Shown here in pieces: positions 15,687 through 23,373 of a stretch of 64,000 nt of DNA. Source of the DNA: Gemmatimonas sp. (GTDB lineage: Bacteria; Gemmatimonadota; Gemmatimonadetes; Gemmatimonadales; Gemmatimonadaceae); assembly GCF_027531815.1 (NCBI RefSeq), contig NZ_JAPZSK010000002.1:1-64000 (forward strand), read 5' to 3'. Position 1 is the first letter of the stretch; every line of letters begins with the position of its first letter. The notes below the pieces were generated by a model. It saw only the letters and a program-made list of their open reading frames with translations, was not told the origin of the DNA and did not search any database. A program made the translations under genes and the position numbers.

Positions 15687-15878
15687 AGCGCGGACGCACG
15701 CGTTCACACACATAACCCTCATTCGTCATCGACACGACGACATCACAAACGTCCCCGTCAGCCGTCTAGAGCGGAGCTGAGCGGGCAGGCCAAGCGGTAG
15801 GAGCGGAGCCAACTTTGATCGAGCACGTGCGGTCCCGAGCGGGGCACACGTGACTGACCCGAAGGGAGGTGACGTTCG
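15687..15878 (+). ncRNA. Structured leader upstream of a micropeptide gene
   Basis: Nearly 200 bp with no larger gene. It includes CACGTG at 15824-15829 and again at 15847-15852, able to pair and enclose a C-rich/G-rich inner stem, plus several AGCGGAGC-like repeats (around 15770-15810). I could not match it to a known riboswitch, including the c-di-GMP classes, despite the c-di-GMP-related gene downstream. Whether it is an RNA element is inference. Confidence 0.35.
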
Positions 15879-15950
15879 ATGGAATTCATGGCCCAGCTCG
15901 TGAATGCGGTCCTGGCGATCTTCTTCGCCGACATGAAGACGTGGGGCTGA
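15879..15950 (+). CDS. Candidate 23-residue hydrophobic micropeptide
   Basis: ATG 15879 is preceded by an excellent ribosome site (GGGAGGTGA, about 15864-15872, 6-7 nt spacing), far better than most large genes here. The peptide begins MEFMAQLVNAVL, continues with a hydrophobic AIFFA and ends DMKTWG, then TGA at 15948-15950. One amphipathic or membrane-seeking helix followed by a charged tail is predicted. It lies 32 nt upstream of the HD-GYP gene and a hairpin overlaps its stop. It might be a signalling peptide, a small membrane regulator of the HD-GYP protein, or a leader peptide controlling it. No homologue is known to me. Confidence 0.5.
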   Translation: MEFMAQLVNAVLAIFFADMKTWG

Positions 15951-15979
15951 TTTAATCAGCCGGCTGGCGGGACATTTTT
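15946..15979 (+). terminator. Hairpin(s) and T-tract between micropeptide and HD-GYP gene
   Basis: GCTGAT-TTA-ATCAGC (15946-15960) begins in the micropeptide stop region, overlaps the palindrome CAGCCGGCTG (15958-15967), and is followed by TTTTT (15975-15979) just before ATG 15983. The two stems are mutually exclusive. This could be an attenuator between peptide and phosphodiesterase genes; the stems are short, so termination would be partial. Confidence 0.4.
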
Positions 15980-15982
15980 CTC

Positions 15983-17311
15983 ATGAAGACAAGCGTAATC
16001 GCCTACGTTTACTCGATCGTTGTCGCCGCGGCGGCAGCGCTTGTCTTGTCGTATTGGTACGATCCGAGTTTTGCCATCGCACTATTTGCTGTCCCAGGAT
16101 TGCTTGCGTTCGTCGCCTTTTTCGGTGCGATCTCTAGCTACAGGATTCAGGGTAGCACTTTTGGTGAAATCTCATTCATCCCGTACTTGACGGCGGTTGT
16201 CCTTTATCCGTCATGGTCGACTCTAGGCGCAATCGGCGTTGGTGCGTTACTAGCTGAGGTTGCGAAGCCCAAGACGGGTATCAAACGGGCGTTCAATGTA
16301 GCCCAGACAGTTCTTGCCGGCGCCGCTGCCCTTTTCGCGTATGTACTGCTCGGCGGCGTAGCCTTGCAGGTCGAAAAGGCGTTTCAGCCGCTTCCTCATT
16401 CCGCAGCAGTGGTCTCATTCCTGCTCGTCAACACCTTCGCGGTCGCGACTGCGATTGGTCTTGCTGAAGGCAAGAGTATCGTAAAGACGTGGGCAAAGGG
16501 AAACGTTGCGGGGCTAGCTTACGACGTGGTTGCCGTACTCGCTGTCTACGCATTTGCACGTGCCGCCGTCGATTGGGGCCTTTGGGGTATCTTGGGCTTC
16601 TGTGCAATCCTGGTGGTGCTACGATTTACCTACCAGTCGAAGCACCAGCTTGAGACTACCAACAAGGAACTGCTGGAGCTCTTCGTCCACACCGTCGAAT
16701 TTCGGGACCCTTACACCTCGGGTCATTCACAGCGGGTGCGTCGATTCTCGCGGATCATTGCGCAGGTGATCGGCCTTTCACCAAAGGAAGTCGAACAGGT
16801 ATCCAAGGCTGCACTCCTCCACGATGTTGGCAAGATTCACGAGATCTTCGCGCCAGTCCTCATGAAGCCAGGACGGCTTACTCCGGAAGAACGAGCCATC
16901 ATGGAACTGCACCCAATCAAGAGTGCTGAACTCGTGGCAAAGATCTCCGAGCTCCAGGACATTGTGCCCGCCGTTCGCCACCATCATGAGAACTGGGACG
17001 GTACGGGATATCCGGACCGACTGCAGGGCAAGGAAATTCCGCTCGCGTCTCGAATCATCATGTTCGCAGACACGATCGATGCCATGACAACCGACCGGCC
17101 ATACCGCAAAGCGCTCGGCGAAGCGGATGTGCGAGCCGAGCTTGTGAATTTCAGGGGAAGGCAATTCGACCCGGATATTTGCGACGCCCTCCTCGGTTCA
17201 GATAAGTTCTCGCGTATCTTCGATAAGAATGATGATGGCGGTGTCTATTCGCTAACTCAGATGTTCGATTCCATCCGTAGGCGCCGCCCCAAGACGCCGG
17301 CCGTCGCTTAG
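15983..17311 (+). CDS. Membrane-bound HD-GYP phosphodiesterase
   Basis: A 442-aa protein. The N-terminal 215 residues contain about six membrane helices (for example AYVYSIVVAAAAALVLSYWY, FAIALFAVPGLLAFVAFFGA) and resemble MASE-type sensor domains of the MASE9 kind. The C-terminal domain has the HD pair H280-D281 in LLHDVGKIH, the HHHENWDGTGYP segment with G342-Y343-P344, and ADTIDAMTTDRPYR. HD-GYP enzymes hydrolyse c-di-GMP or related dinucleotides. The gene is markedly lower in GC (near 50-55%) than its surroundings and it follows a micropeptide gene. Its stop overlaps the stop of the convergent regulator (TTAG). Confidence 0.93.
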   Translation: MKTSVIAYVYSIVVAAAAALVLSYWYDPSFAIALFAVPGLLAFVAFFGAISSYRIQGSTFGEISFIPYLTAVVLYPSWSTLGAIGVGALLAEVAKPKTGIKRAFNVAQTVLAGAAALFAYVLLGGVALQVEKAFQPLPHSAAVVSFLLVNTFAVATAIGLAEGKSIVKTWAKGNVAGLAYDVVAVLAVYAFARAAVDWGLWGILGFCAILVVLRFTYQSKHQLETTNKELLELFVHTVEFRDPYTSGHSQRVRRFSRIIAQVIGLSPKEVEQVSKAALLHDVGKIHEIFAPVLMKPGRLTPEERAIMELHPIKSAELVAKISELQDIVPAVRHHHENWDGTGYPDRLQGKEIPLASRIIMFADTIDAMTTDRPYRKALGEADVRAELVNFRGRQFDPDICDALLGSDKFSRIFDKNDDGGVYSLTQMFDSIRRRRPKTPAVA

Positions 17312-20300
17312 CGACCTGTCCTCGCAAGCTTAAGCTTGTGGAGTACGGGTCGGAGGAACGCATTTGGAGCTGAACGTTCTCTCCGCGTCTTTTGCATGTA
17401 TTCACCGAGAATGCTCGCTGCATCTTCGTGGCGATTCAGTCTGATCAGCGACTCTCCGATTCTCGACGCCAGGAAGTCAGAGGCGCAGTACCCAGCCGAC
17501 TGAAAGAAGCGAGAAACTGCGGTCGTAACTTGTGCTGAACTTGGACGCCACTTCCTGTCAATCAGCCCTACGCCAAGCTCCAGGCCTGCGGAATATGCCA
17601 ATGTCCGTAGTGGGCGAGTGCGCGAGAGCGTTTGCATTACCCTTTCGCACTGCAGCGCGGCCTCCTCGCGATCCTCTTCCGCGATAGCCATGAGACACAG
17701 ATGCGCGTGGATGTAGTTGTTCGCGGCATCGTCAGCGTTCGCTTCGCCGAGCCGGCGGAGCTCTGTCGTCCAGCGCTTAGCACCCTGTACATCACCAGTC
17801 TCGAGCGCCAACTGCGCCAACTGCCAGATTGGATACTCTGCCAAGCGAGGTGAGCCTATCTCCAAGGCGACCTCTCTCGCGCGATGCAGTGCGCTAACGG
17901 CCGCATTTGTATTTCCAATGATGCGGTAGACAAAACCAGCTCTTCCGCATTCGACGACGCGTTGCGCCGTGGACCGGGAATCGCTGTTTCTCCGGATAAG
18001 CTCGTCGGCAATGCCTACTGCGATGTCGACGGATCCGAATACGGTATGGTAGGTAAGCCCTAGCTTCTGCGTCTTTTCACTAGATCGGACATAATCGTCT
18101 GACAACTGAAGGCCAAGGTAGCAGTCTTCTGCCACCTTAGGATCGCACGTGTTAGATGCAATCAAGAGGCCGACATCGGCAGCGCGAATACGATAATCGA
18201 GTGACGTAGACTGGCTCTTGGCTACGTTCGCCGCAAAATCAGAAAGCGTGCGAGGGTCGGTCGTCGGTGACGAACGGTATGCTGCCTCCGCGAACGAGAG
18301 GCATAAGTCCAGTTCAGTCTCCGGCAATGAATCGATATCGGCAGGTAGTCGCAGCCCCTTGGGGAGCAAAGAGAGGGCACGACTGGATGCTCCATTCTGC
18401 GACTCTTGGTTCACCTGAAGCCGCGCAATGCGCTGCTCGGTACGAGTCTTGGGCACCTCCTCATGGAGTATCTCTATCGCTCCGAGCACCGTTGAAGGTC
18501 GATCACCCTTAATCAATGCCTCGTCGTGGTTGACGAAGAAGCGGTATAGAACCTCTGGGCGTCCGCTCATTGACGTATGGGTGAGTGCCTCAAGAAGTAC
18601 GGTAAGGTCCGCGCTTCTCGAGTACTCCGATTCAAGCGCGTCTGCGATAGACGCACGTAGCGCTGCTTCCACCAGCGGCGACATACGTCGAAGGGACACC
18701 TGGCGAACCATGTCGTGTGTAATCACGACGGAGGCTAGACCCGTCATCAAGCACCCAGAAAGCTCAAGCTGCTCGATCGAGTGTATGAGCTCATGTACTG
18801 GAAGCTCAAGAACAAGCTTGATGCGTTCGAGTGTCGCGAGAGAGGCTAGTAGGCAGACTGTGTGGAGTGTATGCTGCGCGCGCGCATCTAATCGATCGAT
18901 CCTCTGATCCAACAGTGCGCTCAGTGACGGTGGGACACCACCCGATGTTCCGGTTACGTGCCAGTGCTCAAGAAGCGCCCGCAACATCAGCGGATTCCCC
19001 TCGCACCCGCGGATGATCCACCGCTCCACTTCCTCCGGCACCGATACGCCATGTTCGTCCGCCGCGCCGCGCACCAGCGACAGGAGCGCGTCTTCCGCCA
19101 ACGGCAGCAGGCGACGGTAGGTGAGAGGCGTCGGCAAGCGCGCCGGTCGCTCTTCGCGAATCGTCGCGAAACGCGAGGTCAGCACGATGTACACCCGCAT
19201 CTCGTTCACCCGCTGGATCACGTCCGCCAGCACCTCCCACGACGCGTCGTCCAGCCAGTTCACATCCTCCGCCAGCAGGAAGATCGGCCGCTCTTCCGAC
19301 ACCGCAGCAAACAGATCCACCACCGCGTGACGGATCGACTGCGCCCGCATCGTACGAATCGCCAACTCCACCCGCTCCGTCACCGAGAGCTCGTGGTTCG
19401 ACACGGCGTCGGCCTCCGCCGCCTCCTCCTCGCCCACAGCCATGGGGTTGGGCCCCAGCAGCTTGCGCAGCACCGTGAGGCTCTCCGGCGCGCAACCGAT
19501 GGCCCCCGGGGCACTCAACAGGTCAGGGAGCGCTTCGATCAGCGCCCCCAGCGGCCGCGTCGTAATGCTCTCCCGGCACTCCATCACCACCTCACGGTAC
19601 CCCTCCACCTGGGCCACCTTGAGGATCTCCAGCATCAGCCGAGTCTTGCCCATCCCCGGCGGACCATGCAGCAGGACGGCGCTGCCGTCGTGCCAGCGCG
19701 CGCGCCGCAGCGACATCGTGAGTTCGCTCAACTCCACGTCACGGCCGTGGAAATGCTTGTCCGTCACCAGCGCCACCGAGCGCCGACGCGCGGGCGCCTC
19801 CACGAAGCGCCGCCGCAGCAGCGTGGCCGGCAGGCGGATGTCGCCGGCGCCCGGGCCAAGCTCCTGCAGATACCGATCGAGGATGGCCACGGCCTCCGCC
19901 TTCGACCCCGACAGCGCCGCGCACTCCGCGAGCGCCAGCGTGGCATCCTCATTCAGCGGATCCAGCTGCAGCAGCCACGCGGCCACCATCTGCGTTCCCT
20001 TCCAGTCGGCGCGCTCCCGGCGCTGACGCAGGACGTCCACCAGCACCCGCCGCATCGCCCCGTGCAGCGTCTCGCGCGTTACGTCGAGCCACTCCTGCAG
20101 CGGGGCCGTCGGCGGCGTCACACCGGGCAGGAAGCTGCCATACGGTTCCGTCCCGCGCGTGACATCGCGATCGAAGCTGTCGGCGCTCGGCGCCAACGCG
20201 AAGTTCCGCTGCACCTGCGTGGTATCGAGGTGCACCACATCCCCTCGCAACGCCGTGCGTACCCCCATCGTGCGCAGCTTATACAACGCCTGCCGCAAGT

Positions 20301-20568
20301 TCCCGCGCTGACGCGACTCCTCCTGGTCGGGCCAGAACTCCCGCACCAGCGTGTCGCGCGCCACCGCCATGCCAGGGGTGTACGCCATGCGCAGCACCAG
20401 CAGGAAGAGCAACGCGTTGTGCATCCCCAGTGCCTGCTCACCCAGCAGCACGCGAGACGCCCCCAAGGTCTGCAGCTGAATGGAGACGGCGTGCAGCGCG
20501 TCCTCCTCGGTATCGGGCACGGCGCTCACGATGTCCGTCAGGTCCGGCAGGGTGGAAGGCAGTGACAT
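17308..20568 (-). CDS. Large BTAD/AAA transcriptional regulator (SARP-like), compositionally mosaic
   Basis: A 1086-aa regulator. Residues about 30-110 form an OmpR-like winged helix (LGASRVLLGEQALGMHNALL and GNLRQALYKLRTMG), followed by a BTAD-type helical domain to about 265. An AAA/NTPase domain follows, with Walker A HGPPGMGKTR (K308) and Walker B IFLLAEDVNWLDD. The C-terminal 540 residues are helical and TPR-like (YRIIGNTNAAVSALHRAREV). SARP/MalT-like STAND regulators usually sense a ligand with this part. GC content is 65-70% in the half coding residues 1 to about 535 and about 50-60% in the rest, matching the convergent HD-GYP gene. That suggests recombination inside the gene. Confidence 0.88.
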   Translation of the reverse strand: MSLPSTLPDLTDIVSAVPDTEEDALHAVSIQLQTLGASRVLLGEQALGMHNALLFLLVLRMAYTPGMAVARDTLVREFWPDQEESRQRGNLRQALYKLRTMGVRTALRGDVVHLDTTQVQRNFALAPSADSFDRDVTRGTEPYGSFLPGVTPPTAPLQEWLDVTRETLHGAMRRVLVDVLRQRRERADWKGTQMVAAWLLQLDPLNEDATLALAECAALSGSKAEAVAILDRYLQELGPGAGDIRLPATLLRRRFVEAPARRRSVALVTDKHFHGRDVELSELTMSLRRARWHDGSAVLLHGPPGMGKTRLMLEILKVAQVEGYREVVMECRESITTRPLGALIEALPDLLSAPGAIGCAPESLTVLRKLLGPNPMAVGEEEAAEADAVSNHELSVTERVELAIRTMRAQSIRHAVVDLFAAVSEERPIFLLAEDVNWLDDASWEVLADVIQRVNEMRVYIVLTSRFATIREERPARLPTPLTYRRLLPLAEDALLSLVRGAADEHGVSVPEEVERWIIRGCEGNPLMLRALLEHWHVTGTSGGVPPSLSALLDQRIDRLDARAQHTLHTVCLLASLATLERIKLVLELPVHELIHSIEQLELSGCLMTGLASVVITHDMVRQVSLRRMSPLVEAALRASIADALESEYSRSADLTVLLEALTHTSMSGRPEVLYRFFVNHDEALIKGDRPSTVLGAIEILHEEVPKTRTEQRIARLQVNQESQNGASSRALSLLPKGLRLPADIDSLPETELDLCLSFAEAAYRSSPTTDPRTLSDFAANVAKSQSTSLDYRIRAADVGLLIASNTCDPKVAEDCYLGLQLSDDYVRSSEKTQKLGLTYHTVFGSVDIAVGIADELIRRNSDSRSTAQRVVECGRAGFVYRIIGNTNAAVSALHRAREVALEIGSPRLAEYPIWQLAQLALETGDVQGAKRWTTELRRLGEANADDAANNYIHAHLCLMAIAEEDREEAALQCERVMQTLSRTRPLRTLAYSAGLELGVGLIDRKWRPSSAQVTTAVSRFFQSAGYCASDFLASRIGESLIRLNRHEDAASILGEYMQKTRRERSAPNAFLRPVLHKLKLARTGR

Positions 20569-20577
20569 GGCTACGGC

Positions 20578-20772
20578 TCAGCGGCCGACGAGAGAGACAG
20601 GATGCAGCACGGTGGGATGAGCCGCAACTTCGAGCGTTGCTGTCAGCGCCGCGTCATCTGGAATGGTCGCGTGGTCACGCAGGGCGTCGTTACCGATGAT
20701 GCCTGAGCACGCGCGCAGCCGTCCGCCGTGCCAGCCGTGAGGCGTGATCCGCCACGACACGACGGGCGACAC
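20578..20772 (-). CDS. Possible 64-aa protein upstream of the regulator
   Basis: A frame from GTG 20772 to TGA 20578 ends 9 nt before the regulator ATG on the same strand. The peptide (VVSWRITPHGWHGGRLRACS at the start, LEVAAHPTVLHPVSLVGR at the end) has no recognisable domain. Composition is compatible with coding but also with chance in GC-rich DNA. The rest of the 287-bp gap up to the MoxR gene holds nothing else that I can identify. Confidence 0.25.
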   Translation of the reverse strand: MSPVVSWRITPHGWHGGRLRACSGIIGNDALRDHATIPDDAALTATLEVAAHPTVLHPVSLVGR

Positions 20773-20855
20773 TCGCCATGAGTGCCGCCCGCGTGATAGT
20801 CTCCCGCCACTTCCACTGCCAACCGTACACCGCGTGCCGGGCGGCGGCGCCGAGG

Positions 20856-21854
20856 TTACGGCAGTTCGATGAGGGACTCGGTGGGAATGCCGTCGGCCTC
20901 GGCCTGGAAATTCACCACCAGGCGGTGCCGCAGGACACTCTTGGCCACGCTCTTCACATCGGCAATATCCGGCATCGCGCGGCCGTCCATCGCCGCGCGC
21001 GCCTTGGCCCCCAGCACGAGATACTGGGACGCGCGCGGACCGGCCCCCCAGCTCACATACTTCTTTACCTTCGCCGTGGCTTCCGGCGTGTCGGGGCGCG
21101 TACTGCGCACGAGCGCCACCGCATAGCTCACCAGGCTCGGCGGCGCCGGCAGCCGCCGCACGAGACGCTGCAGCCGAAGCAGCTCCTCGCCGCCCAACAC
21201 CGGCGTGATGGTGCCCTGGCTGTCCCCCGTGGTGGAGCGCACGATCTGCTCCTCTTCCTCACGCGTCGGATAGCCGATGTTCAGCTCGAACATGAATCGG
21301 TCGAGCTGCGCTTCCGGCAGCGGGTACGTGCCTTCCTGCTCCACCGGATTCTGCGTGGCGAGCACGAAGAACGGGCGCGGCAGTTCGTACGTGCGCCCCG
21401 CCACGGTGACGGTACGCTCCTGCATGGCCTGCAACAGCGCGGCCTGCGTTTTTGGCGGGGCGCGATTGATTTCGTCGGCCAGCACCATGTTGCCGAACAC
21501 CGGACCGGGCGCAAAGCGGAACGCCCGCTTCCCCGTACCCGGCTCCTCTTCCATCAGCTCGGTGCCGGTGATGTCACTCGGCATGAGATCGGGGGTGAAC
21601 TGCACGCGCGAGAAGCTGAGGTCGAGTGCCTGCGCCACCGTTTGCACGAGCAGCGTCTTGGCGAGCCCGGGCACACCCACGAGCACCGCGTGACCGCCGG
21701 CGAGCAAGGCGGTCACGAGGTCATCCACCACGTGCGACTGGCCAACGATCCGTTGAGCGATCTGTGCCGTTAACTGCCGGCGCGCCTGCGCGAGCCGGTC
21801 GAGGAGCTGCAGATCCTGGCTGTCCGGCGCTGCGGTCTCGGAGGTCGAGGTCAC
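20856..21854 (-). CDS. MoxR-family AAA+ ATPase
   Basis: A 332-aa ATPase from GTG 21854; an in-frame TTG at 21893 would add 13 residues but lies next to a terminator hairpin. Features: RIVGQSHVVDDLVTALLAGG, Walker A GVPGLAKT (K66), Walker B MVLADEINRAPPKTQ, sensor LATQNPVEQEGTYPLPEAQ, and the C-terminal lid domain. MoxR ATPases act as chaperones maturing enzyme complexes or envelope systems, usually beside DUF58 and VWA genes; neither partner is present here, so the client is unknown. The gene is on the same strand as, and upstream of, the BTAD/AAA regulator. Confidence 0.93.
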   Translation of the reverse strand: MTSTSETAAPDSQDLQLLDRLAQARRQLTAQIAQRIVGQSHVVDDLVTALLAGGHAVLVGVPGLAKTLLVQTVAQALDLSFSRVQFTPDLMPSDITGTELMEEEPGTGKRAFRFAPGPVFGNMVLADEINRAPPKTQAALLQAMQERTVTVAGRTYELPRPFFVLATQNPVEQEGTYPLPEAQLDRFMFELNIGYPTREEEEQIVRSTTGDSQGTITPVLGGEELLRLQRLVRRLPAPPSLVSYAVALVRSTRPDTPEATAKVKKYVSWGAGPRASQYLVLGAKARAAMDGRAMPDIADVKSVAKSVLRHRLVVNFQAEADGIPTESLIELP

Positions 21855-21899
21855 GGGGGTGGGTTGGAGGGTCTCGCGTGGCCACTGTCGCAAACAGTA

Positions 21900-21921
21900 A
21901 CGGACGCCGCGGGGCGTCCGT
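21900..21921 (-). terminator. Hairpin after the BsuPI lipoprotein gene
   Basis: A perfect 9-bp stem ACGGACGCC/GGCGTCCGT (21900-21908 and 21913-21921) with a 4-nt loop, about 50 nt beyond the lipoprotein stop and before the MoxR start. On the minus strand it is followed by TACTGTTTG rather than a clean U-tract, so termination may be inefficient. Confidence 0.5.
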
Positions 21922-21971
21922 TGTGGTGACCGGGAATCTAGCCGCCCGGCGGCGGATCTGCGGCACGCCCT

Positions 21972-22421
21972 TCAGCGCAGCGCGAATTCCACCTGCTGCC
22001 GTACCGGATAGTTTTCGCTGTGCAACTGCGCGACCAGCGTGTAGCGCCCGGAACCCGGTGCCTGCCACCGTTCGTCGTACACCGTGCGGTCGCGGGCGTC
22101 GAGCAGCCGGTTCTGCATGCCCTGCGTGAACAGGCGCCCTTCGCTCCAACGCCACACTTCGCGTCCCGTGCTGTCGAGGACCACGAAATCGTGTGTGCGC
22201 CCGTCGGGGAAGGTGAGCTCCACCCGCTTGGGCGAATCGTTCGCCACTTCGATGGCGAAGCGAACCGTCCCGTTGGCCGTATCCACCATGACGTGGGAGG
22301 TCACGCCGTGGTCGGCGCCGGCCTTGGGGCGCGCGCCGGCCAACGGGCTCGGGGTGCGGGGACCGCACGCAAAGACGAGCCCGGCAGCAGCCAGCAGTGG
22401 AACGGTGATGCGTGCAAGCAT
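21972..22421 (-). CDS. Lipoprotein with BsuPI (proteinase-inhibitor-like) domain
   Basis: A 149-aa protein from ATG 22421. The N-terminus MLARITVPLLAAAGLVFACG is a lipoprotein signal with the acylated Cys at residue 19, although Phe at the -2 position is unusual. The mature part is a beta-sandwich with FAIEVANDSPKRVELTFPDG, HDFVVLDSTGREVWRWSEG and LFTQ, the pattern of the BsuPI/intracellular proteinase inhibitor family. In most bacteria this domain is of unknown role and secreted, so real protease inhibition is not implied. The longer in-frame start at 22535 would bury the signal peptide. Confidence 0.8.
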   Translation of the reverse strand: MLARITVPLLAAAGLVFACGPRTPSPLAGARPKAGADHGVTSHVMVDTANGTVRFAIEVANDSPKRVELTFPDGRTHDFVVLDSTGREVWRWSEGRLFTQGMQNRLLDARDRTVYDERWQAPGSGRYTLVAQLHSENYPVRQQVEFALR

Positions 22422-22544
22422 CAGTGAACGGGGCGAAATGTCGGGGGAGCGACGCCACAATGCCAATCCGTAGGTCCTGCATACGGTTGGACGATTCGGC
22501 ATCACATTTCGATACTCCGCCACGTTATTAACCACCCTTCAGAC

Positions 22545-22587
22545 TGTCAAGAGCGAATTGACACGCCACGGACCTGCTAAGTAACGG
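22545..22587. promoter_or_regulatory. Back-to-back promoters for the lipoprotein and the ATP synthase operon
   Basis: Two TTGACA boxes face away from each other 7 bp apart: one on the minus strand (22550-22545) with TAACGT 17 bp further, and one on the plus strand (22558-22563) with TAACGG (22582-22587) after an 18-bp spacer. The -10 boxes are weak. Plus-strand start would be near 22594, about 100 nt before atpZ. Confidence 0.45.
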
Positions 22588-22693
22588 TGGTCATTGGCCT
22601 TCGGTTCGGTTTGCCGGTTTTCGGTGTATGTTCGTTTTCGGTCAAAAGGTTCGCTTGCGAAAAATTTCACAAGCGTCTAGGTTCCGCCGTCGA

Positions 22694-22969
22694 ATGGCAG
22701 AGATCCCGGAAAAGCCGACGCGTGATTCCAGGCCAGCGGACAGAGACGTGTCCCCCTGGGCGTTGGCGGGGTTGGGCACGCAGTTCTTCGGGGCCATCCT
22801 GCTCTTCGTCTGGATCGGCGGGTGGCTCGATCGCCGGTTCGACAGTACGCCGCTCTTTCTGCTGGGCGGTGTGCTGCTGGGAGGAGGAGGCAGCTTCTAT
22901 CTGAGCTATCGGCGACTCACGTCGCCGAAACGTTCGAACTCACGGGACAACGACTCGCCGCCATCATGA
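22694..22969 (+). CDS. AtpZ/AtpI-like small membrane protein of the ATP synthase operon
   Basis: A 91-aa protein with a charged N-terminus and two membrane helices (LGTQFFGAILLFVWIGGWLD and FLLGGVLLGGGGSFYLSYR), the layout of AtpZ (DUF4405/AtpI-like) proteins at the head of atp operons. AtpZ/AtpI assist assembly of the c-ring and may carry Mg2+/Ca2+. ATG 22694 is chosen; an in-frame ATG at 22628 would add an unconserved basic leader. The stop overlaps the next start (ATGA). Confidence 0.8.
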   Translation: MAEIPEKPTRDSRPADRDVSPWALAGLGTQFFGAILLFVWIGGWLDRRFDSTPLFLLGGVLLGGGGSFYLSYRRLTSPKRSNSRDNDSPPS

Positions 22970-23364
22970 CGGAGCACGCCATGCCGCCGGCCACCGCCGC
23001 TGTACCCATGAGGATGGGCCGGGCACTGCTCGGGTTCACTGCCGCACAGGGCGCCATCATTGTCGTCGCGATGCTGGTAATGCAGCGGTTCATCTGGACC
23101 GATGCGGCGGCGGCCGGTGCAGTGCGGGCGAGCGCGTGGGTGGCGTTCTCCGTGCAGAGCTTCACGTTCGTCATCGCGCGGCTGGTGGCGCGCGAGCAGG
23201 TCATCGCAGGATGGGGACTCGGCGTGCTGATGCGCTTTGCCTCGCTCCTCCTGTGGGCGTTTCTCGGCATCAAGGCGCTCGGGCTCGTGTCGGGTCCGGC
23301 GCTCATCTCACTCGTGGTGTTCTACTTCGTCTCGACCCTGGTCGAGCCGCTCTTCCTGAACTGA
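22966..23364 (+). CDS. AtpI-like integral membrane protein
   Basis: A 132-aa protein with four predicted membrane helices (MGRALLGFTAAQGAIIVVAM, AWVAFSVQSFTFVIARLV, MRFASLLLWAFLGIKALG and LISLVVFYFVSTLVEPLF). Size, topology and place between atpZ and atpB fit the poorly conserved AtpI or ATP-synthase I-like family. Sequence conservation is weak, so the assignment is mostly contextual. It begins inside the stop codon of the preceding gene. Confidence 0.75.
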   Translation: MTEHAMPPATAAVPMRMGRALLGFTAAQGAIIVVAMLVMQRFIWTDAAAAGAVRASAWVAFSVQSFTFVIARLVAREQVIAGWGLGVLMRFASLLLWAFLGIKALGLVSGPALISLVVFYFVSTLVEPLFLN

Positions 23365-23373
23365 ACTCTCCGG

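Noticed and set aside
15687-15878. Possible c-di-GMP riboswitch upstream of the HD-GYP gene
   Set aside because: GGUAG-like and CACG-like pieces exist, but their order and spacing do not match the GEMM-I or GEMM-II consensus; only unspecific structure can be supported.
18958-20565. Long frame antisense to the regulator
   Set aside because: Extreme Arg/His/Gln content and exact mirroring of the regulator's high-GC half mark it as an artefact.
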